Of a stretch of 60,319 nt of DNA, positions 44,921-53,811 are shown piece by piece. Position 1 is the first letter of the stretch; every line of letters starts with the position of its first letter. The translations under genes were made by a program, and so were the position numbers. The notes under the pieces were generated by a model. It had not been told where the DNA came from. It searched no databases and saw nothing but the letters and a program-made list of their open reading frames with translations. Source of the DNA: Candidatus Gastranaerophilales bacterium (GTDB lineage Bacteria; Cyanobacteriota; Vampirovibrionia; Gastranaerophilales; Gastranaerophilaceae); assembly GCA_947588755.1 (NCBI GenBank), contig CANPZB010000003.1, forward strand, positions 1-60,319, read 5' to 3'.

Positions 44921-45976
44921 TTATTTGTATGATTTTATTATAATTTCTTCCAATTTTTCAAGAAGTTCATCTTCGGGAACTCTTGCGATAATTTCACCTT
45001 TTCTGAAAATATATCCTTCATTAATTCCGCCTGCAATGCCGAAATCAGCGTGTTTAGCTTCACCGGGGCCGTTAACGGCACAACCCATAGTCGCTATGGT
45101 GATAGGTTTTTCTAAATTCTTAAATTTTTCTTCAACCCGTTTTGCAAGTTCTATCAAATTAATACGTGTTCTTCCGCAAGTCGGGCATGATATAAAATTC
45201 ACACCGCGTTCTCTGAGTCCCAAACTTTTCAATATTTCAAATCCCGCACTGACTTCTTCCGTCGGATTTTCTGTTAACGAAACCCTGATTGTATCGCCTA
45301 TACCTTCTGCCAGTAATGTTCCGAGTCCTACTGACGATTTTATTAATCCTGATTTTAACGTTCCCGCTTCCGTTACTCCCAAATGCAGCGGGTAAGGAAT
45401 TTTTTCGGCTATCATCCGATAAGCTTCTATTGTGGTAAGCACATCTGATGATTTTAAAGAAACTTTTATTAAATCAAAATCCAAATCTTCAAGGATTTTA
45501 ATATGTTCCATAGCACTAAGAACCATTTTTTCGTGAAGCGGAATATTTTTGTCTTGCAGGGCTTTATCCAGAGAACCCGCATTAACACCTATTCTAATCG
45601 GGATTTTCTGTTGTGCCGCAAAAGATACGACTTTTTGAACATTTTCTTTTTTCCCGATATTGCCCGGATTAAGTCTGAGGGCATTTATCCCGTTGTTAAT
45701 GCATTGAATTGCAAGCCTGTAATCAAAATGTATATCGGCAACCAAAGGCAGCGGTGATTTTTTAACAATTTCTTTCACCGCATCGGCGGCATGTCTGTCG
45801 GGAACGGCAATTCTTGCAATATCACATCCTTTTTGTGCAAACTCTTTTATCTGATTTATTGTGGCTTCCGTATCGCATGTGTTTGTATTGCACATCGACT
45901 GAACGCTAATCGGATTTCCGTTGCCTATCTTAACATTTCCTATGGTAATTTCTTTGGATTTTCTTCTTTTTATCAT
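44921..45976 (-). CDS. ispG: 4-hydroxy-3-methylbut-2-en-1-yl diphosphate synthase
   Basis: The 351-residue protein has the TIM-barrel part (PISVQSMCNTNTCDTEAT, GCDIARIAVPD, VADIHFDYRLA) and the C-terminal iron-sulfur part with CPTCGRTRIN and GCAVNGPGEA. It is the short, two-domain bacterial form. It makes HMBPP from MEcPP, feeding ispH (19373). Divergent from the phosphoesterase gene by 40 bases. Confidence 0.96.
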   Translation of the reverse strand: MIKRRKSKEITIGNVKIGNGNPISVQSMCNTNTCDTEATINQIKEFAQKGCDIARIAVPDRHAADAVKEIVKKSPLPLVADIHFDYRLAIQCINNGINALRLNPGNIGKKENVQKVVSFAAQQKIPIRIGVNAGSLDKALQDKNIPLHEKMVLSAMEHIKILEDLDFDLIKVSLKSSDVLTTIEAYRMIAEKIPYPLHLGVTEAGTLKSGLIKSSVGLGTLLAEGIGDTIRVSLTENPTEEVSAGFEILKSLGLRERGVNFISCPTCGRTRINLIELAKRVEEKFKNLEKPITIATMGCAVNGPGEAKHADFGIAGGINEGYIFRKGEIIARVPEDELLEKLEEIIIKSYK

Positions 45977-46016
45977 ATATTAATAATAGCACAATTAGTA
46001 ATTTGAGGTAAAAAAT

Positions 46017-46751
46017 ATGAAAGTTGCTGTAATATCGGACATTCACGGGAATTATCAGGCGTTGGAAAGTGTCATGCAGGATGTTAAAAATAAAGGTTGT
46101 GAAAAGGTTTTTTGTCTTGGCGATTTAGCAATGGCAGGCCCTCAGCCGAGAATGATTATTGATTTTGTCAGAAAACAAACGAATTGGGAAGTTATTCAAG
46201 GAAATACCGATAAGTTAATTGCGGATTTTTCGCCTGAGATTTTGGAAAACGTTAAAAATCATTTCCCCGTAATGGCAAAGGCTTTGGCTGATGACGTTTT
46301 TTATATTGAAGATGATAAAAAAGATTATTTGAGAAATTTACCCGAGCAAAAAGAGTTAAATATTGAAGGGGTAAAAATCCTTCTCGTACATGGTTCACCA
46401 AGGCGGAACAATGAAGATATACTTCCTGATATGCCCTTGTCGCAAGTCGAAGAAATGGTTCTCGGAGTTGATGCCGATATAATTTTTTGCGGGCATACCC
46501 ACGTACCCTGCGGTTATCAAACCAACAAAAAACAAACAGTGGTAAATGTCGGCAGTGTCGGACGACCCATGACAGGTGAACCGAAAGCGTGTTACGTTGT
46601 CGCTGACTTTGAAAACGGTGCTTTTTCAATAGAACACAGATTTGTAAATTACGATTACGAAACTGCCGCACATATAATGGAAGTCAGAGGGTTTGACGGT
46701 GCGGATAAAATAGCACAAATGCTAAGAAATCCCACAACCCGACATATATAA
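46017..46751 (+). CDS. YfcE-type metallophosphoesterase
   Basis: The 244-residue calcineurin-like protein shows all metal-binding motifs: SDIHGNYQA, LGDLAMAGP, QGNTDK, LVHGSPRR and CGHTHVP. Family members hydrolyse phosphomonoesters or phosphodiesters; the specific substrate cannot be told. GAGGT lies before the ATG. Confidence 0.9.
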   Translation: MKVAVISDIHGNYQALESVMQDVKNKGCEKVFCLGDLAMAGPQPRMIIDFVRKQTNWEVIQGNTDKLIADFSPEILENVKNHFPVMAKALADDVFYIEDDKKDYLRNLPEQKELNIEGVKILLVHGSPRRNNEDILPDMPLSQVEEMVLGVDADIIFCGHTHVPCGYQTNKKQTVVNVGSVGRPMTGEPKACYVVADFENGAFSIEHRFVNYDYETAAHIMEVRGFDGADKIAQMLRNPTTRHI

Positions 46752-46785
46752 ATTACCAATAACCTGATTTATGAGACATCAAGTT

Positions 46786-47832
46786 TTAGTAAGAAATTTT
46801 ACCTTCCTGCAAAACTTTAGCGGCACAGTCAAAACCTGCAAAAGCATTATCAGATGTAGTACTGCATAACGGAAAATCATTATCCGTGCCTGCGGGAACA
46901 ATTATTCCTTTGTCGGTTCTTATTCCAAAAGTAAATACATCTTTACCGAACTGATTAGGAGCCTTATCTCCGTTAACATCTACTATAAATACAAGACTTC
47001 CGTTATTTACTCCCGTGATTTTTGTATCTGAAAAAACATCCAGTACAATGCTTGAACCGTCTGCCAATATTGCCGAACATGTTCCCTGCCCGTTGTAATA
47101 TTCTCCTCCATACTGGTAATTCTTGTTGTTCAACATTTTTGTAATGTCTTTACTCCAACAGCCTACTGAATGATATGCACAACCGCAATCTTTAGTCATT
47201 TTTAAATACGGTTTGTATAATTCCCAAACGGGTTCAACTCCTTCACCTGCTTCGTCATAAAAAGTCCATTCGGAACTCGGATGTTCTATCTGAATCATTG
47301 TGGTTGCCTGTGAAAGAATGGAATACGATTTTTTTAATGCCGTTACCAAATGTCTGTTTTGAATTTTATTCATCAATGACGGCATGGTCATTGCCGCCAC
47401 AACGCCAATGATACAGAGGGTGATAAGAACCTCCGCCAAAGTGAATGCTGCTCTACGTTTGTTGTGTTGCCGAACTACGTGTCTTGGATTATGCACAGTT
47501 CGCAAAAGCGTGGTTTTGCTCACTTGGACGAACTCGCTTCGCTCCGTTCTTGTGCAAATCCGCTGCGTAGCACCTTCTGCCAATGTGAAAGCGGCTTTTT
47601 GTGAAAAGTGAGAAGTGAGAGGTGAGAAGTTCTTATCGGCACTTCGTGCAAGGTAATTGGCTGGATTGCTTCGCATTTGCTCGCAATGACCGTACATATC
47701 CATGTCATGCTGAACCCCACACATGTCACCCTGAACTCTCACCATGTCATGCTGAACTCGTTTCAGCATCTGAGCCTTGTCGGGTCTTACAGTCTTTCCC
47801 AAAATTGTTGCGTTTTTAATTTTTTCTTTCAT
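46786..47832 (-). CDS. Prepilin-like protein with a 129-residue leader and a duplicated cleavage motif
   Basis: The 348-residue protein has its functional class III signal at RRAA-FTLAEVLITLC (F130), then IIGVVAAMTMPSL and a domain with DVNGDKAPNQFGKDVFTFG. The leader starts MKEKIKNATILGKTVRP, then REP-derived VQHDM/VQGDM units, the GHCEQMRSNPANYLARSAD repeat, and a first copy of the motif, KAAFTLAE at F82. That copy is not followed by a hydrophobic helix. A 41-residue stretch (GATQRICTRTERSE onward) separates the two. It looks like an insertion or a recombination of two pilin leaders that kept the frame. GAAAGGAC precedes the first ATG. It lies downstream of the ORF at 48447 in line. Confidence 0.85.
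   Translation of the reverse strand: MKEKIKNATILGKTVRPDKAQMLKRVQHDMVRVQGDMCGVQHDMDMYGHCEQMRSNPANYLARSADKNFSPLTSHFSQKAAFTLAEGATQRICTRTERSEFVQVSKTTLLRTVHNPRHVVRQHNKRRAAFTLAEVLITLCIIGVVAAMTMPSLMNKIQNRHLVTALKKSYSILSQATTMIQIEHPSSEWTFYDEAGEGVEPVWELYKPYLKMTKDCGCAYHSVGCWSKDITKMLNNKNYQYGGEYYNGQGTCSAILADGSSIVLDVFSDTKITGVNNGSLVFIVDVNGDKAPNQFGKDVFTFGIRTDKGIIVPAGTDNDFPLCSTTSDNAFAGFDCAAKVLQEGKISY
47632..47700. repeat. Repeat inside the prepilin leader, copy 2
   Basis: This matches 17946-18010 with a few changes and is translated in the same frame (MYGHCEQMRSNPANYLARSAD). Confidence 0.85.
47696..47773. repeat. REP-like cluster in frame within the 46786 prepilin leader
   Basis: Units CATGTCATGCTGAAC and CATGTCACCCTGAAC and one full palindrome (47745-47773 region, GCTGAAC and TTCAGC) are translated as VQHDM and VQGDM. 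Confidence 0.85.
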
Positions 47833-47896
47833 TTTTAAGTCCTTTCTTTTTTTATTAATTACTTTTTATTACTCTTTTATTTGTCATTCAAAAACC

Positions 47897-48262
47897 TTCA
47901 TGTCATGCTAAACACCACCATGTCACCCTGAACTCGTTTCAGGGTCTTATTTATTCGGTATTGTTACATAATCCTGAAACGTCTTGGATTTGCTCCAATG
48001 CGGGCAGAGACTTGTTATTGACCATAGTTGTGGAGATTGACTTTAGTTTAGTTTCTTTTCTATTTAATGACTTGATAAGGCTCAGATGCTGAAACGAGTT
48101 CAGCATGACATGTAAAGGGTTCAGGGTCTTTCGTGCAATGAAGATACTGAACCAATGCCACGAAATAAGATCCTGAAACGAGTTCAGGATGACATGGTCG
48201 TTCAGGATGACATGTGGGATGACTTGTAAATGGTTCACCATGACATGATTATTCAGGATGAC
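47897..48262. repeat. REP-like repeat cluster upstream of the 46786 prepilin gene
   Basis: Palindromes occur at 47919-47950, 48083-48113 (reverse orientation) and 48168-48196 (reverse), with half units between. This part of the 750-base gap 47833-48583 contains no conserved gene; it overlaps the interrupted ORF described separately. Confidence 0.88.
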
Positions 48263-48447
48263 ATGGTAAGAGTCCCGCATGACAGAATTTTTGTGGTAAA
48301 AATTCCCACGACCAAACGAGGGATGTAAATTAATCCCTTCAAAATAATCTTCCCAAAAGCGAAAAACGGCTAAAACGCAGTCATAGAGCGGGTTTACAGA
48401 CTCGGGGGGGGGGTGAATGCTAAAACTTCAAAATTCGATTTTTTCAT
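47951..48447 (-). CDS. Short ORF broken by a C10 tract (apparently OFF)
   Basis: ATG 48447 follows a sigma70-type promoter (48528-48555), a small hairpin and GGGAG. As written the frame gives MKKSNFEVLAFTPPPSL and stops at 48394. With 11 (or 8) bases in the run it continues to 47951, giving 165 residues. That product includes FRFWEDYFEG, HKNSVM, translated REP units (HVILN, HVMLNSFQHL) and LISWHWFSI. The ORF at 33607 parallels it in the same order. It ends 118 bases before the prepilin-like gene at 47832, on the same strand. Confidence 0.4.
48404..48413 (-). repeat. C10 homopolymer (G10 on the plus strand)
   Basis: The run encodes prolines 13-15 of the short ORF. Ten bases lead to a stop within three codons; eleven open the frame. 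Confidence 0.9.
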
Positions 48448-48527
48448 AAATTTTTCATTAACTCCCAAATTTTCGGTGCTTCGCACCACAGTACTTCCCG
48501 ATTGAAATATTTCAACCTTACTCTATC

Positions 48528-48555
48528 ATTATAACATATATTCTAAAAAGTTCAA
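48528..48555 (-). promoter_or_regulatory. Sigma70-type promoter in repeat copy B
   Basis: On the minus strand TTGAAC (48555-48550), 16 bases, TATAAT (48533-48528). It is oriented toward the short ORF and the prepilin-like gene. Confidence 0.65.
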
Positions 48556-48583
48556 GTGGTCAGAACAAATTTATTGTCAAAAA

Positions 48584-49387
48584 TTAATCTTCCAACGATT
48601 CATGCCCGCTTTTATGTGTCTTTAAAAGCACTCCGCGTTTTGATGTTTGTATAAATTCTATCATTTTTTCAATATATTCATTCATCGGAATTTCAGCTTT
48701 TATTTTTTCGATAGCCTGCGTAGTGTTTAATTCTTCCGCAATAAGAAGTTTAAATGCCTCGTTTGTTGCCGTTCTGACTTCTTGTGATACCCCTCTGCGT
48801 TTCATGGCAATAACATTTAGTCCGCGTGGAACGGGCGGTCTGCCTTCACCTTTTGAATACGGCAATATATCCTGTCTGGATGCCGAAAAACCGCTGATAA
48901 TTGCCATATCACCAATTCTTATGTTTTGATGAAATACGCTCATACCGCCGACAAATGCACCGAAACCTACGTGTACATGCCCGCCGAGTGTTACAAGATT
49001 TGCCAAAATTACCTCATCGGCGAGAACACAATTATGTGCAACGTGTGAACCTACCATTAAAAGACATTTGTTGCCTATTCTGGTTGTGAAATCTCCGCAA
49101 GCAGCACCTCTGTGAACCGTTACATTCTCTTTTATTATTGTACCGTTGCCGATTACGACTTTTGTCGGTTCGCCTTTGTACCCCAAATCCTGAGGTTCGG
49201 AACCGATAGTGGCAAACGGCGATATAGTACAGTCATCACCTATTTCGGCAAATTCTATATGGGCATTGGAAATAACCCTTGTTCTGTGACCTATGGTAAC
49301 ATTTTCACCTATAACCGTGTAAGGTCCTATTATTGCATCTTCCGCTATTTTTGCCGTAGGATGTATTATTGCTGTTTTGTCTATCAT
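48584..49387 (-). CDS. lpxA: UDP-N-acetylglucosamine acyltransferase
   Basis: The 267-residue left-handed beta-helix protein has the LpxA catalytic site GSHVAHNC (H118 as the likely base), GYKGEPTKVVIGNGTIIKENVTVHRG and the helical C-terminal domain with GLNVIAMKRRG. It starts lipid A synthesis, so the cell should have an LPS-bearing outer membrane. lpxC, lpxD and fabZ are not adjacent. AGGAG lies before the ATG. Confidence 0.96.
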   Translation of the reverse strand: MIDKTAIIHPTAKIAEDAIIGPYTVIGENVTIGHRTRVISNAHIEFAEIGDDCTISPFATIGSEPQDLGYKGEPTKVVIGNGTIIKENVTVHRGAACGDFTTRIGNKCLLMVGSHVAHNCVLADEVILANLVTLGGHVHVGFGAFVGGMSVFHQNIRIGDMAIISGFSASRQDILPYSKGEGRPPVPRGLNVIAMKRRGVSQEVRTATNEAFKLLIAEELNTTQAIEKIKAEIPMNEYIEKMIEFIQTSKRGVLLKTHKSGHESLED

Positions 49388-49467
49388 AAATCTTTCTCTC
49401 CTGTTTTTATCATTATATTACAAAATTTCCGATATAATGATATTTTTATATTATTTTAATAACTTGA

Positions 49468-50334
49468 TTAATTATTCAATATCAAATCATAACAAAGATT
49501 TTCAACAATTGTTTGCGTGTTCATGTTGAGTTGAAGTTCTTTTTTGGCTTTTTCTACGGATTTTAAGTCCGAAATTAATTTTATTTTCAGCGGTTTGTTC
49601 TCTAAATTTTCTTTTAACAGAGCGGATAAGTAATTTTGTATCATATTAAAAACATATTCACTATCGTATTCTTGCGACAAATTGTATATTTTTTCGTTAA
49701 AATCAAGTACCTGAGATTTTTCAAGTTCAAGATAATTTTCCATAATCTCGGTTACAAGGTCAAAATCTCTGTCCTCATCCCGCATTGAAGGAACATAAAA
49801 ACTTTGTGAACGCGAAACTATTGTGGATATTAAATCGGATTTGTCTTTGGTAAGAAAAATAAATGTCGTATTGTTAGGCGGTTCTTCAAAAGTTTTTAAC
49901 AAAGAATTTGCCGCATCGGTTTGAAAATTTTGTTCATTAAGCCCGCAAACATTTCCGTCTTTGTCTTTGTCGCAAAAAATATAAACTCTGTGGTAATCCG
50001 AACTGATTAGCAAATCATTTTTTATCATTCTTGCCTGTTCTATGGAAATTACCGTTCTTGATGTATCATCAGAAGGCTTGCTGTCTGTTTTGGAAACGGT
50101 TATTACTGCGGGATGTTTATTTTCTCTAATCCATTTGCAATTTAAACATTGACAGTCGGGGCTGTGGTCTCCGCTGCAATTCAGCATTAACGCTATTTCA
50201 AGAGCAATATCATATTGTGCCTGTAAGTCTGAACCGTAAAACAGTATACAGTGAGCGATATTTTTTTCGGGATTTAGTATCGCATTTTTAAAGTAATTCA
50301 TTAAGAACGGGTATTTGTCACTTAAATATTGCAT
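49468..50334 (-). CDS. holB: DNA polymerase III subunit delta'
   Basis: This 288-residue protein is counted from ATG 50334, where GAGG lies 6 bases upstream; a start at 50352 is possible. It has the zinc-binding set C-x8-C-x-C-x2-C (CSGDHSPDCQCLNC) and the AAA+ sensor block NSLLKTFEEPPNNTTFIFLTKD...ISTIVSRSQ. The Walker A region (LFYGSDLQAQ) lacks the GKT signature, usual for a non-ATPase delta'. It overlaps holA by 17 bases and acts with it in the clamp loader. Confidence 0.92.
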   Translation of the reverse strand: MQYLSDKYPFLMNYFKNAILNPEKNIAHCILFYGSDLQAQYDIALEIALMLNCSGDHSPDCQCLNCKWIRENKHPAVITVSKTDSKPSDDTSRTVISIEQARMIKNDLLISSDYHRVYIFCDKDKDGNVCGLNEQNFQTDAANSLLKTFEEPPNNTTFIFLTKDKSDLISTIVSRSQSFYVPSMRDEDRDFDLVTEIMENYLELEKSQVLDFNEKIYNLSQEYDSEYVFNMIQNYLSALLKENLENKPLKIKLISDLKSVEKAKKELQLNMNTQTIVENLCYDLILNN

Positions 50335-51274
50335 TTTCCACCTCGTTTTCAATGTTTAATGACTGTCCTGATTTTATTCTGTATTCGGCTTCCGTAAGAT
50401 TTTGTTTCAATTTTATAAAGTATTTTAAATTAGTATTTTTCATTTTTTGTAAATTTACCATTACGGCATATTCATGCATGCCCGTTAGTTTTGCAAGCTC
50501 CTTCGCGGAATATTTTTTGGAATTTGATTTTAAGAAAATCCACCGTCTTATCATTGTCTGCAAAACAGAAAGAATTTCCAATACGTATCGTTTTTCGAGC
50601 AGTTTTTTAAATTCCAAAATAGCCTTATCTCTTTTTCCCGCTATAAGACAGTCGGAAAACGCAAACAAATCCTCATTTGAAATACAAATTTCTTTTACGG
50701 CTTTACCGGTAACTATATTATTCGGATATATAAAGAGTTTGAGTTTATCCAATTCGGTGTCAATTTGTCTGAGGTTGTTTCCGATTTGTGTAATTATCAC
50801 AGTAAGTGCGTCGGGACTGAATTTTAAGTCCTTTGTTTTGCCCAGTTTTTTTATGTAATCTTCAAGTTCTGCGGTTTTGTATGTGGGTATCAAAGCAAAT
50901 TGTTTTGAATTATATTTGGAAAGTATTTTGAATAATTTTTTTCTGGTGTCAAGCTTTTTCCCTTCGTTTCGCGGAAGTACTGCGGAGAATACTATGTCAG
51001 TGTTTTCATTAACAATTTCAAGAGTATCTTCAATTTCTTTCAGTTCTTTGTCGGAAAAGGCTTTGGAAAAATATTCAAAACAGTTAATAACAATAAGCAT
51101 TTTACCGAACATTAAAGGCTGTGAACGCAATATTGATATTAAATCCGTAAACTTCGGGGTATCGTAAACTTTGTAAGAGATTTCCAAAAAATTCTTATCA
51201 AGACCTGATTTCAGTTTGTTGATTTCTTTTTCAATATTAAAATCTTCTTCACCGTAGAAAAAATAAACAGACAT
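50318..51274 (-). CDS. holA: DNA polymerase III subunit delta
   Basis: The 318-residue protein has the HolA layout: VYFFYGEEDFNIEKEINKL at the start, MLIVINCFEYFSK, then the collar domain with RQIDTELDKLKLF and the C-terminal SAKELAKLTGMHEYAVMVNLQK helices. It is the subunit that opens the sliding clamp. The holA-holB overlap suggests balanced synthesis. Confidence 0.9.
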   Translation of the reverse strand: MSVYFFYGEEDFNIEKEINKLKSGLDKNFLEISYKVYDTPKFTDLISILRSQPLMFGKMLIVINCFEYFSKAFSDKELKEIEDTLEIVNENTDIVFSAVLPRNEGKKLDTRKKLFKILSKYNSKQFALIPTYKTAELEDYIKKLGKTKDLKFSPDALTVIITQIGNNLRQIDTELDKLKLFIYPNNIVTGKAVKEICISNEDLFAFSDCLIAGKRDKAILEFKKLLEKRYVLEILSVLQTMIRRWIFLKSNSKKYSAKELAKLTGMHEYAVMVNLQKMKNTNLKYFIKLKQNLTEAEYRIKSGQSLNIENEVENAIFK

Positions 51275-51309
51275 AACTATTATTTAACACAAATTAGTGA
51301 TTAAAACAA

Positions 51310-52128
51310 TCAGAAGTTTCTCAAATCGAGATAATCTTTCAAAGCTTCCCGCCAATTTCTGCATAAGTTGTTGTTTTCCATGACGCTGTAGGCAGGACGT
51401 TTTGCGGGTCTTGGAAATTCTTCCGTTTTACAGGGGATTAAATTTACGTCCTTATTTTCAAGTCTGAAAATTTCTTTTGCAAAGCCGTACCAACTTGTAT
51501 AATCCGAGCCGCAAACGTGATAAATCCCGCAGGGTTTGGAAAGCAGTTTTACAATACCGTTTGCAAGTTCCACAGTCCACGTAGGACAGCCTATTTGATC
51601 GTCAACAACCTTAATTTCGGGTTGGCTGCTTAAAGATAGCATTGTTTCGACAAAATTTTTCCCGTGATGACCGTATAACCATGAGGTTCTTGCTATGTAA
51701 TATTTTTCGCAATATTTTTTGACGGCGTTTTCTCCTTCAAGCTTTGTTAATCCGTAATTATTAACGGGATTGGGTTCGTCCTGCGGGGTGTAAGGAGTGT
51801 TTTTAGAACCGTCGAACACATAATCGGTTGAGATATATACGGGTATTATTCCGAGTTGACCGCAGATTTTGGCTATATTTTCGGTTCCGACGGAATTTAC
51901 CGACCTTGCGGTTTCAATATCTTCCTCCGCTTTGTCGACGTTTGTGTATGCACCGCAGTGGATTACCAAATCAGGACGTATATCTTTCAAAACTTTTTCC
52001 GTCATGCTGAAATCGGTAAAATCAAGAGTATCTTTATCGGTTTCTATAACAAAAGCACCGTAATCTTCCAGTATCGGACATAAATCCTGTCCGAGCATTC
52101 CGTTTGCACCTGTTACCAATATTTTCAT
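51310..52128 (-). CDS. rfbD: dTDP-4-dehydrorhamnose reductase
   Basis: The 272-residue SDR protein has GANGMLGQDL (NADPH site), HCGAYTNVDKAEED, YVFDG and YGLTKLEGE (catalytic Tyr-Lys). It performs the last step to dTDP-L-rhamnose. AGGGG precedes the ATG. It is the third gene of rmlC-rmlB-rmlD. Confidence 0.95.
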   Translation of the reverse strand: MKILVTGANGMLGQDLCPILEDYGAFVIETDKDTLDFTDFSMTEKVLKDIRPDLVIHCGAYTNVDKAEEDIETARSVNSVGTENIAKICGQLGIIPVYISTDYVFDGSKNTPYTPQDEPNPVNNYGLTKLEGENAVKKYCEKYYIARTSWLYGHHGKNFVETMLSLSSQPEIKVVDDQIGCPTWTVELANGIVKLLSKPCGIYHVCGSDYTSWYGFAKEIFRLENKDVNLIPCKTEEFPRPAKRPAYSVMENNNLCRNWREALKDYLDLRNF

Positions 52129-52153
52129 TTAATTCCCCTCTAATTCCGCCAAG

Positions 52154-53146
52154 CTAAGCAGTTACGGTTTGCAGCTTTTTTCTTTCGATTTCCGACATCC
52201 ATTCAATGTTATTCAAGTACCAGTCTATGGTAATTTTTATCCCTTCTTCAAATGTCAAAGACGGTTTCCAGCCTAATTCGCTCTGAATTTTATCGTTGCA
52301 GATAGCATAGCGTTTATCATGACCGAGTCTGTCTTTAACATATTCTATGGAACTTTCGTCTTTTCCCATAGCGTTTAAAATCAATTTTGTAATTTCAATA
52401 TTGGTTTTTTCGTTGTGACCTCCGATGTTATAAACTTCTCCTATTCTGCCTTTATGCAGTACGGTATCTATTGCGGCACAGTGGTCATACACGTAAAGCC
52501 AGTCACGGACATTTAATCCGTCGCCGTAAACGGGAACTTTTTCCCCTTTATTAAGCTGAGAAATAAAGAAAGGAATAAGTTTTTCGGGATATTGATACGG
52601 CCCGTAGTTATTTGAACATCTTGTTATTAAAGCAGGCAATTTATAAGTTTCAAAGTATGCTCTGACAAGCATATCCGCTCCCGCTTTCGAAGCCGAATAC
52701 GGACTGTTCGGAGCAAGCGGCGTGGTTTCCGTAAAATATCCCGTTTTCCCCAGTGTTCCGTACACTTCGTCAGTGGAGACCTGTAAATATCTTTCAACTT
52801 TAAATTGTTTTGCCGCCTGCAAAAGATTTAATGTACCTTTAACATTGGTTTCAATAAAGATTTCGGGGCCAGTAATCGAACGGTCAACATGGGATTCTGC
52901 GGCAAAATTTACTATCGCATCGACCTGTTCCGCCAGTTGCGGAACGAGTTTTTTGTCACAAATGTTGCCGTGAACAAATTTATAATCAGGATTATCTTTT
53001 ACGTCATCCAGATTTTGAATGTTTCCCGCATAAGTCAAAGCATCAAGGTTAATAATTTTTATACCCTTGTGTTCGTTCAACATTTTTCTGATAAAACAGC
53101 TTCCGATAAATCCGGCACCGCCGGTAACAAGTATTTTTTCAGTCAT
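52154..53146 (-). CDS. rfbB: dTDP-glucose 4,6-dehydratase
   Basis: The 330-residue extended SDR protein has GGAGFIGSCF, AAESHVDRSI, STDEVYG and the catalytic YSASKAGAD. It makes dTDP-4-keto-6-deoxyglucose. Its ATG overlaps the end of rfbC by 4 bases. rfbA, which supplies dTDP-glucose, is not in this window. Confidence 0.96.
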   Translation of the reverse strand: MTEKILVTGGAGFIGSCFIRKMLNEHKGIKIINLDALTYAGNIQNLDDVKDNPDYKFVHGNICDKKLVPQLAEQVDAIVNFAAESHVDRSITGPEIFIETNVKGTLNLLQAAKQFKVERYLQVSTDEVYGTLGKTGYFTETTPLAPNSPYSASKAGADMLVRAYFETYKLPALITRCSNNYGPYQYPEKLIPFFISQLNKGEKVPVYGDGLNVRDWLYVYDHCAAIDTVLHKGRIGEVYNIGGHNEKTNIEITKLILNAMGKDESSIEYVKDRLGHDKRYAICNDKIQSELGWKPSLTFEEGIKITIDWYLNNIEWMSEIERKKLQTVTA

Positions 53147-53685
53147 AGTACCTCTTTCAATGCCGGCTGGTGCTTGTCTTTTTCCGATAATACGGGTTCA
53201 AAATCAATGCCCCAGTCAATATTAATATCTTTATCGCACCAAAATATACCCCTGTCGGCATCGGGTTTATATTCATTGTCAGTTTTGTATAACAATTCCG
53301 CTTCATCTGAAAGAACAACAAACCCGTGTGCAAAACCTCGCGGGATATACAACATGTTTTTATTTTCCCGTGACAATTCAACTTTTACATATTGTCCGAA
53401 AGTTTTTGAATTTTTTCTGATATCCACTGCTATATCGTAAATTTTTCCGCGGATACATCTTACCAGTTTTGCCTGTGAATACGGTTCCTGCTGATAATGT
53501 AAACCTCTTAAAACATGTTTGCCCGACAATGAATGATTATCCTGTACAAATTCGGTATCAATTCCGTTTTTTACAAATTCGGATTTTTTGTAACTTTCCA
53601 TAAAAAATCCGCGATTATCGCCGAAAACCTTCGGTTTTATAAGTATTACATCAGCTATCTTCTGTTTCTCAAAATCAAACGGCAT
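53143..53685 (-). CDS. rfbC: dTDP-4-dehydrorhamnose 3,5-epimerase
   Basis: The 180-residue cupin has QDNHSLSGKHVLRGLHYQ (catalytic His in RGLHYQ), VDIRKNSKTFG and YIPRGFAHGF. It epimerises C3 and C5 of the keto sugar. It is the first gene of the rml operon, with AAAGGGG before the ATG. Confidence 0.96.
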   Translation of the reverse strand: MPFDFEKQKIADVILIKPKVFGDNRGFFMESYKKSEFVKNGIDTEFVQDNHSLSGKHVLRGLHYQQEPYSQAKLVRCIRGKIYDIAVDIRKNSKTFGQYVKVELSRENKNMLYIPRGFAHGFVVLSDEAELLYKTDNEYKPDADRGIFWCDKDINIDWGIDFEPVLSEKDKHQPALKEVL

Positions 53686-53811
53686 AATTTTCCCCTTTGA
53701 AAATAATTATACATGTAAAATAACAGATTTGCAAAAATAATCCTTTATATAACATTCAGGGTAATTGAATAAATTTTTAAAAATATATAATTTAATCAAA
53801 AAGGAGGACTG

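Larger units (their letters stand above)
48400..48555 (-). repeat. Promoter-bearing repeat cassette, copy B
   Basis: Nearly identical to 1-156, with the same homopolymer length, hairpin, ORF start and promoter. It ends 28 bases before the lpxA stop codon. Confidence 0.9.

Noticed and set aside
47897-48262. Possible CRISPR array
   Set aside because: Repeats are irregular in spacing, occur in both orientations, are themselves palindromic and lack uniform spacers; no cas gene is near.
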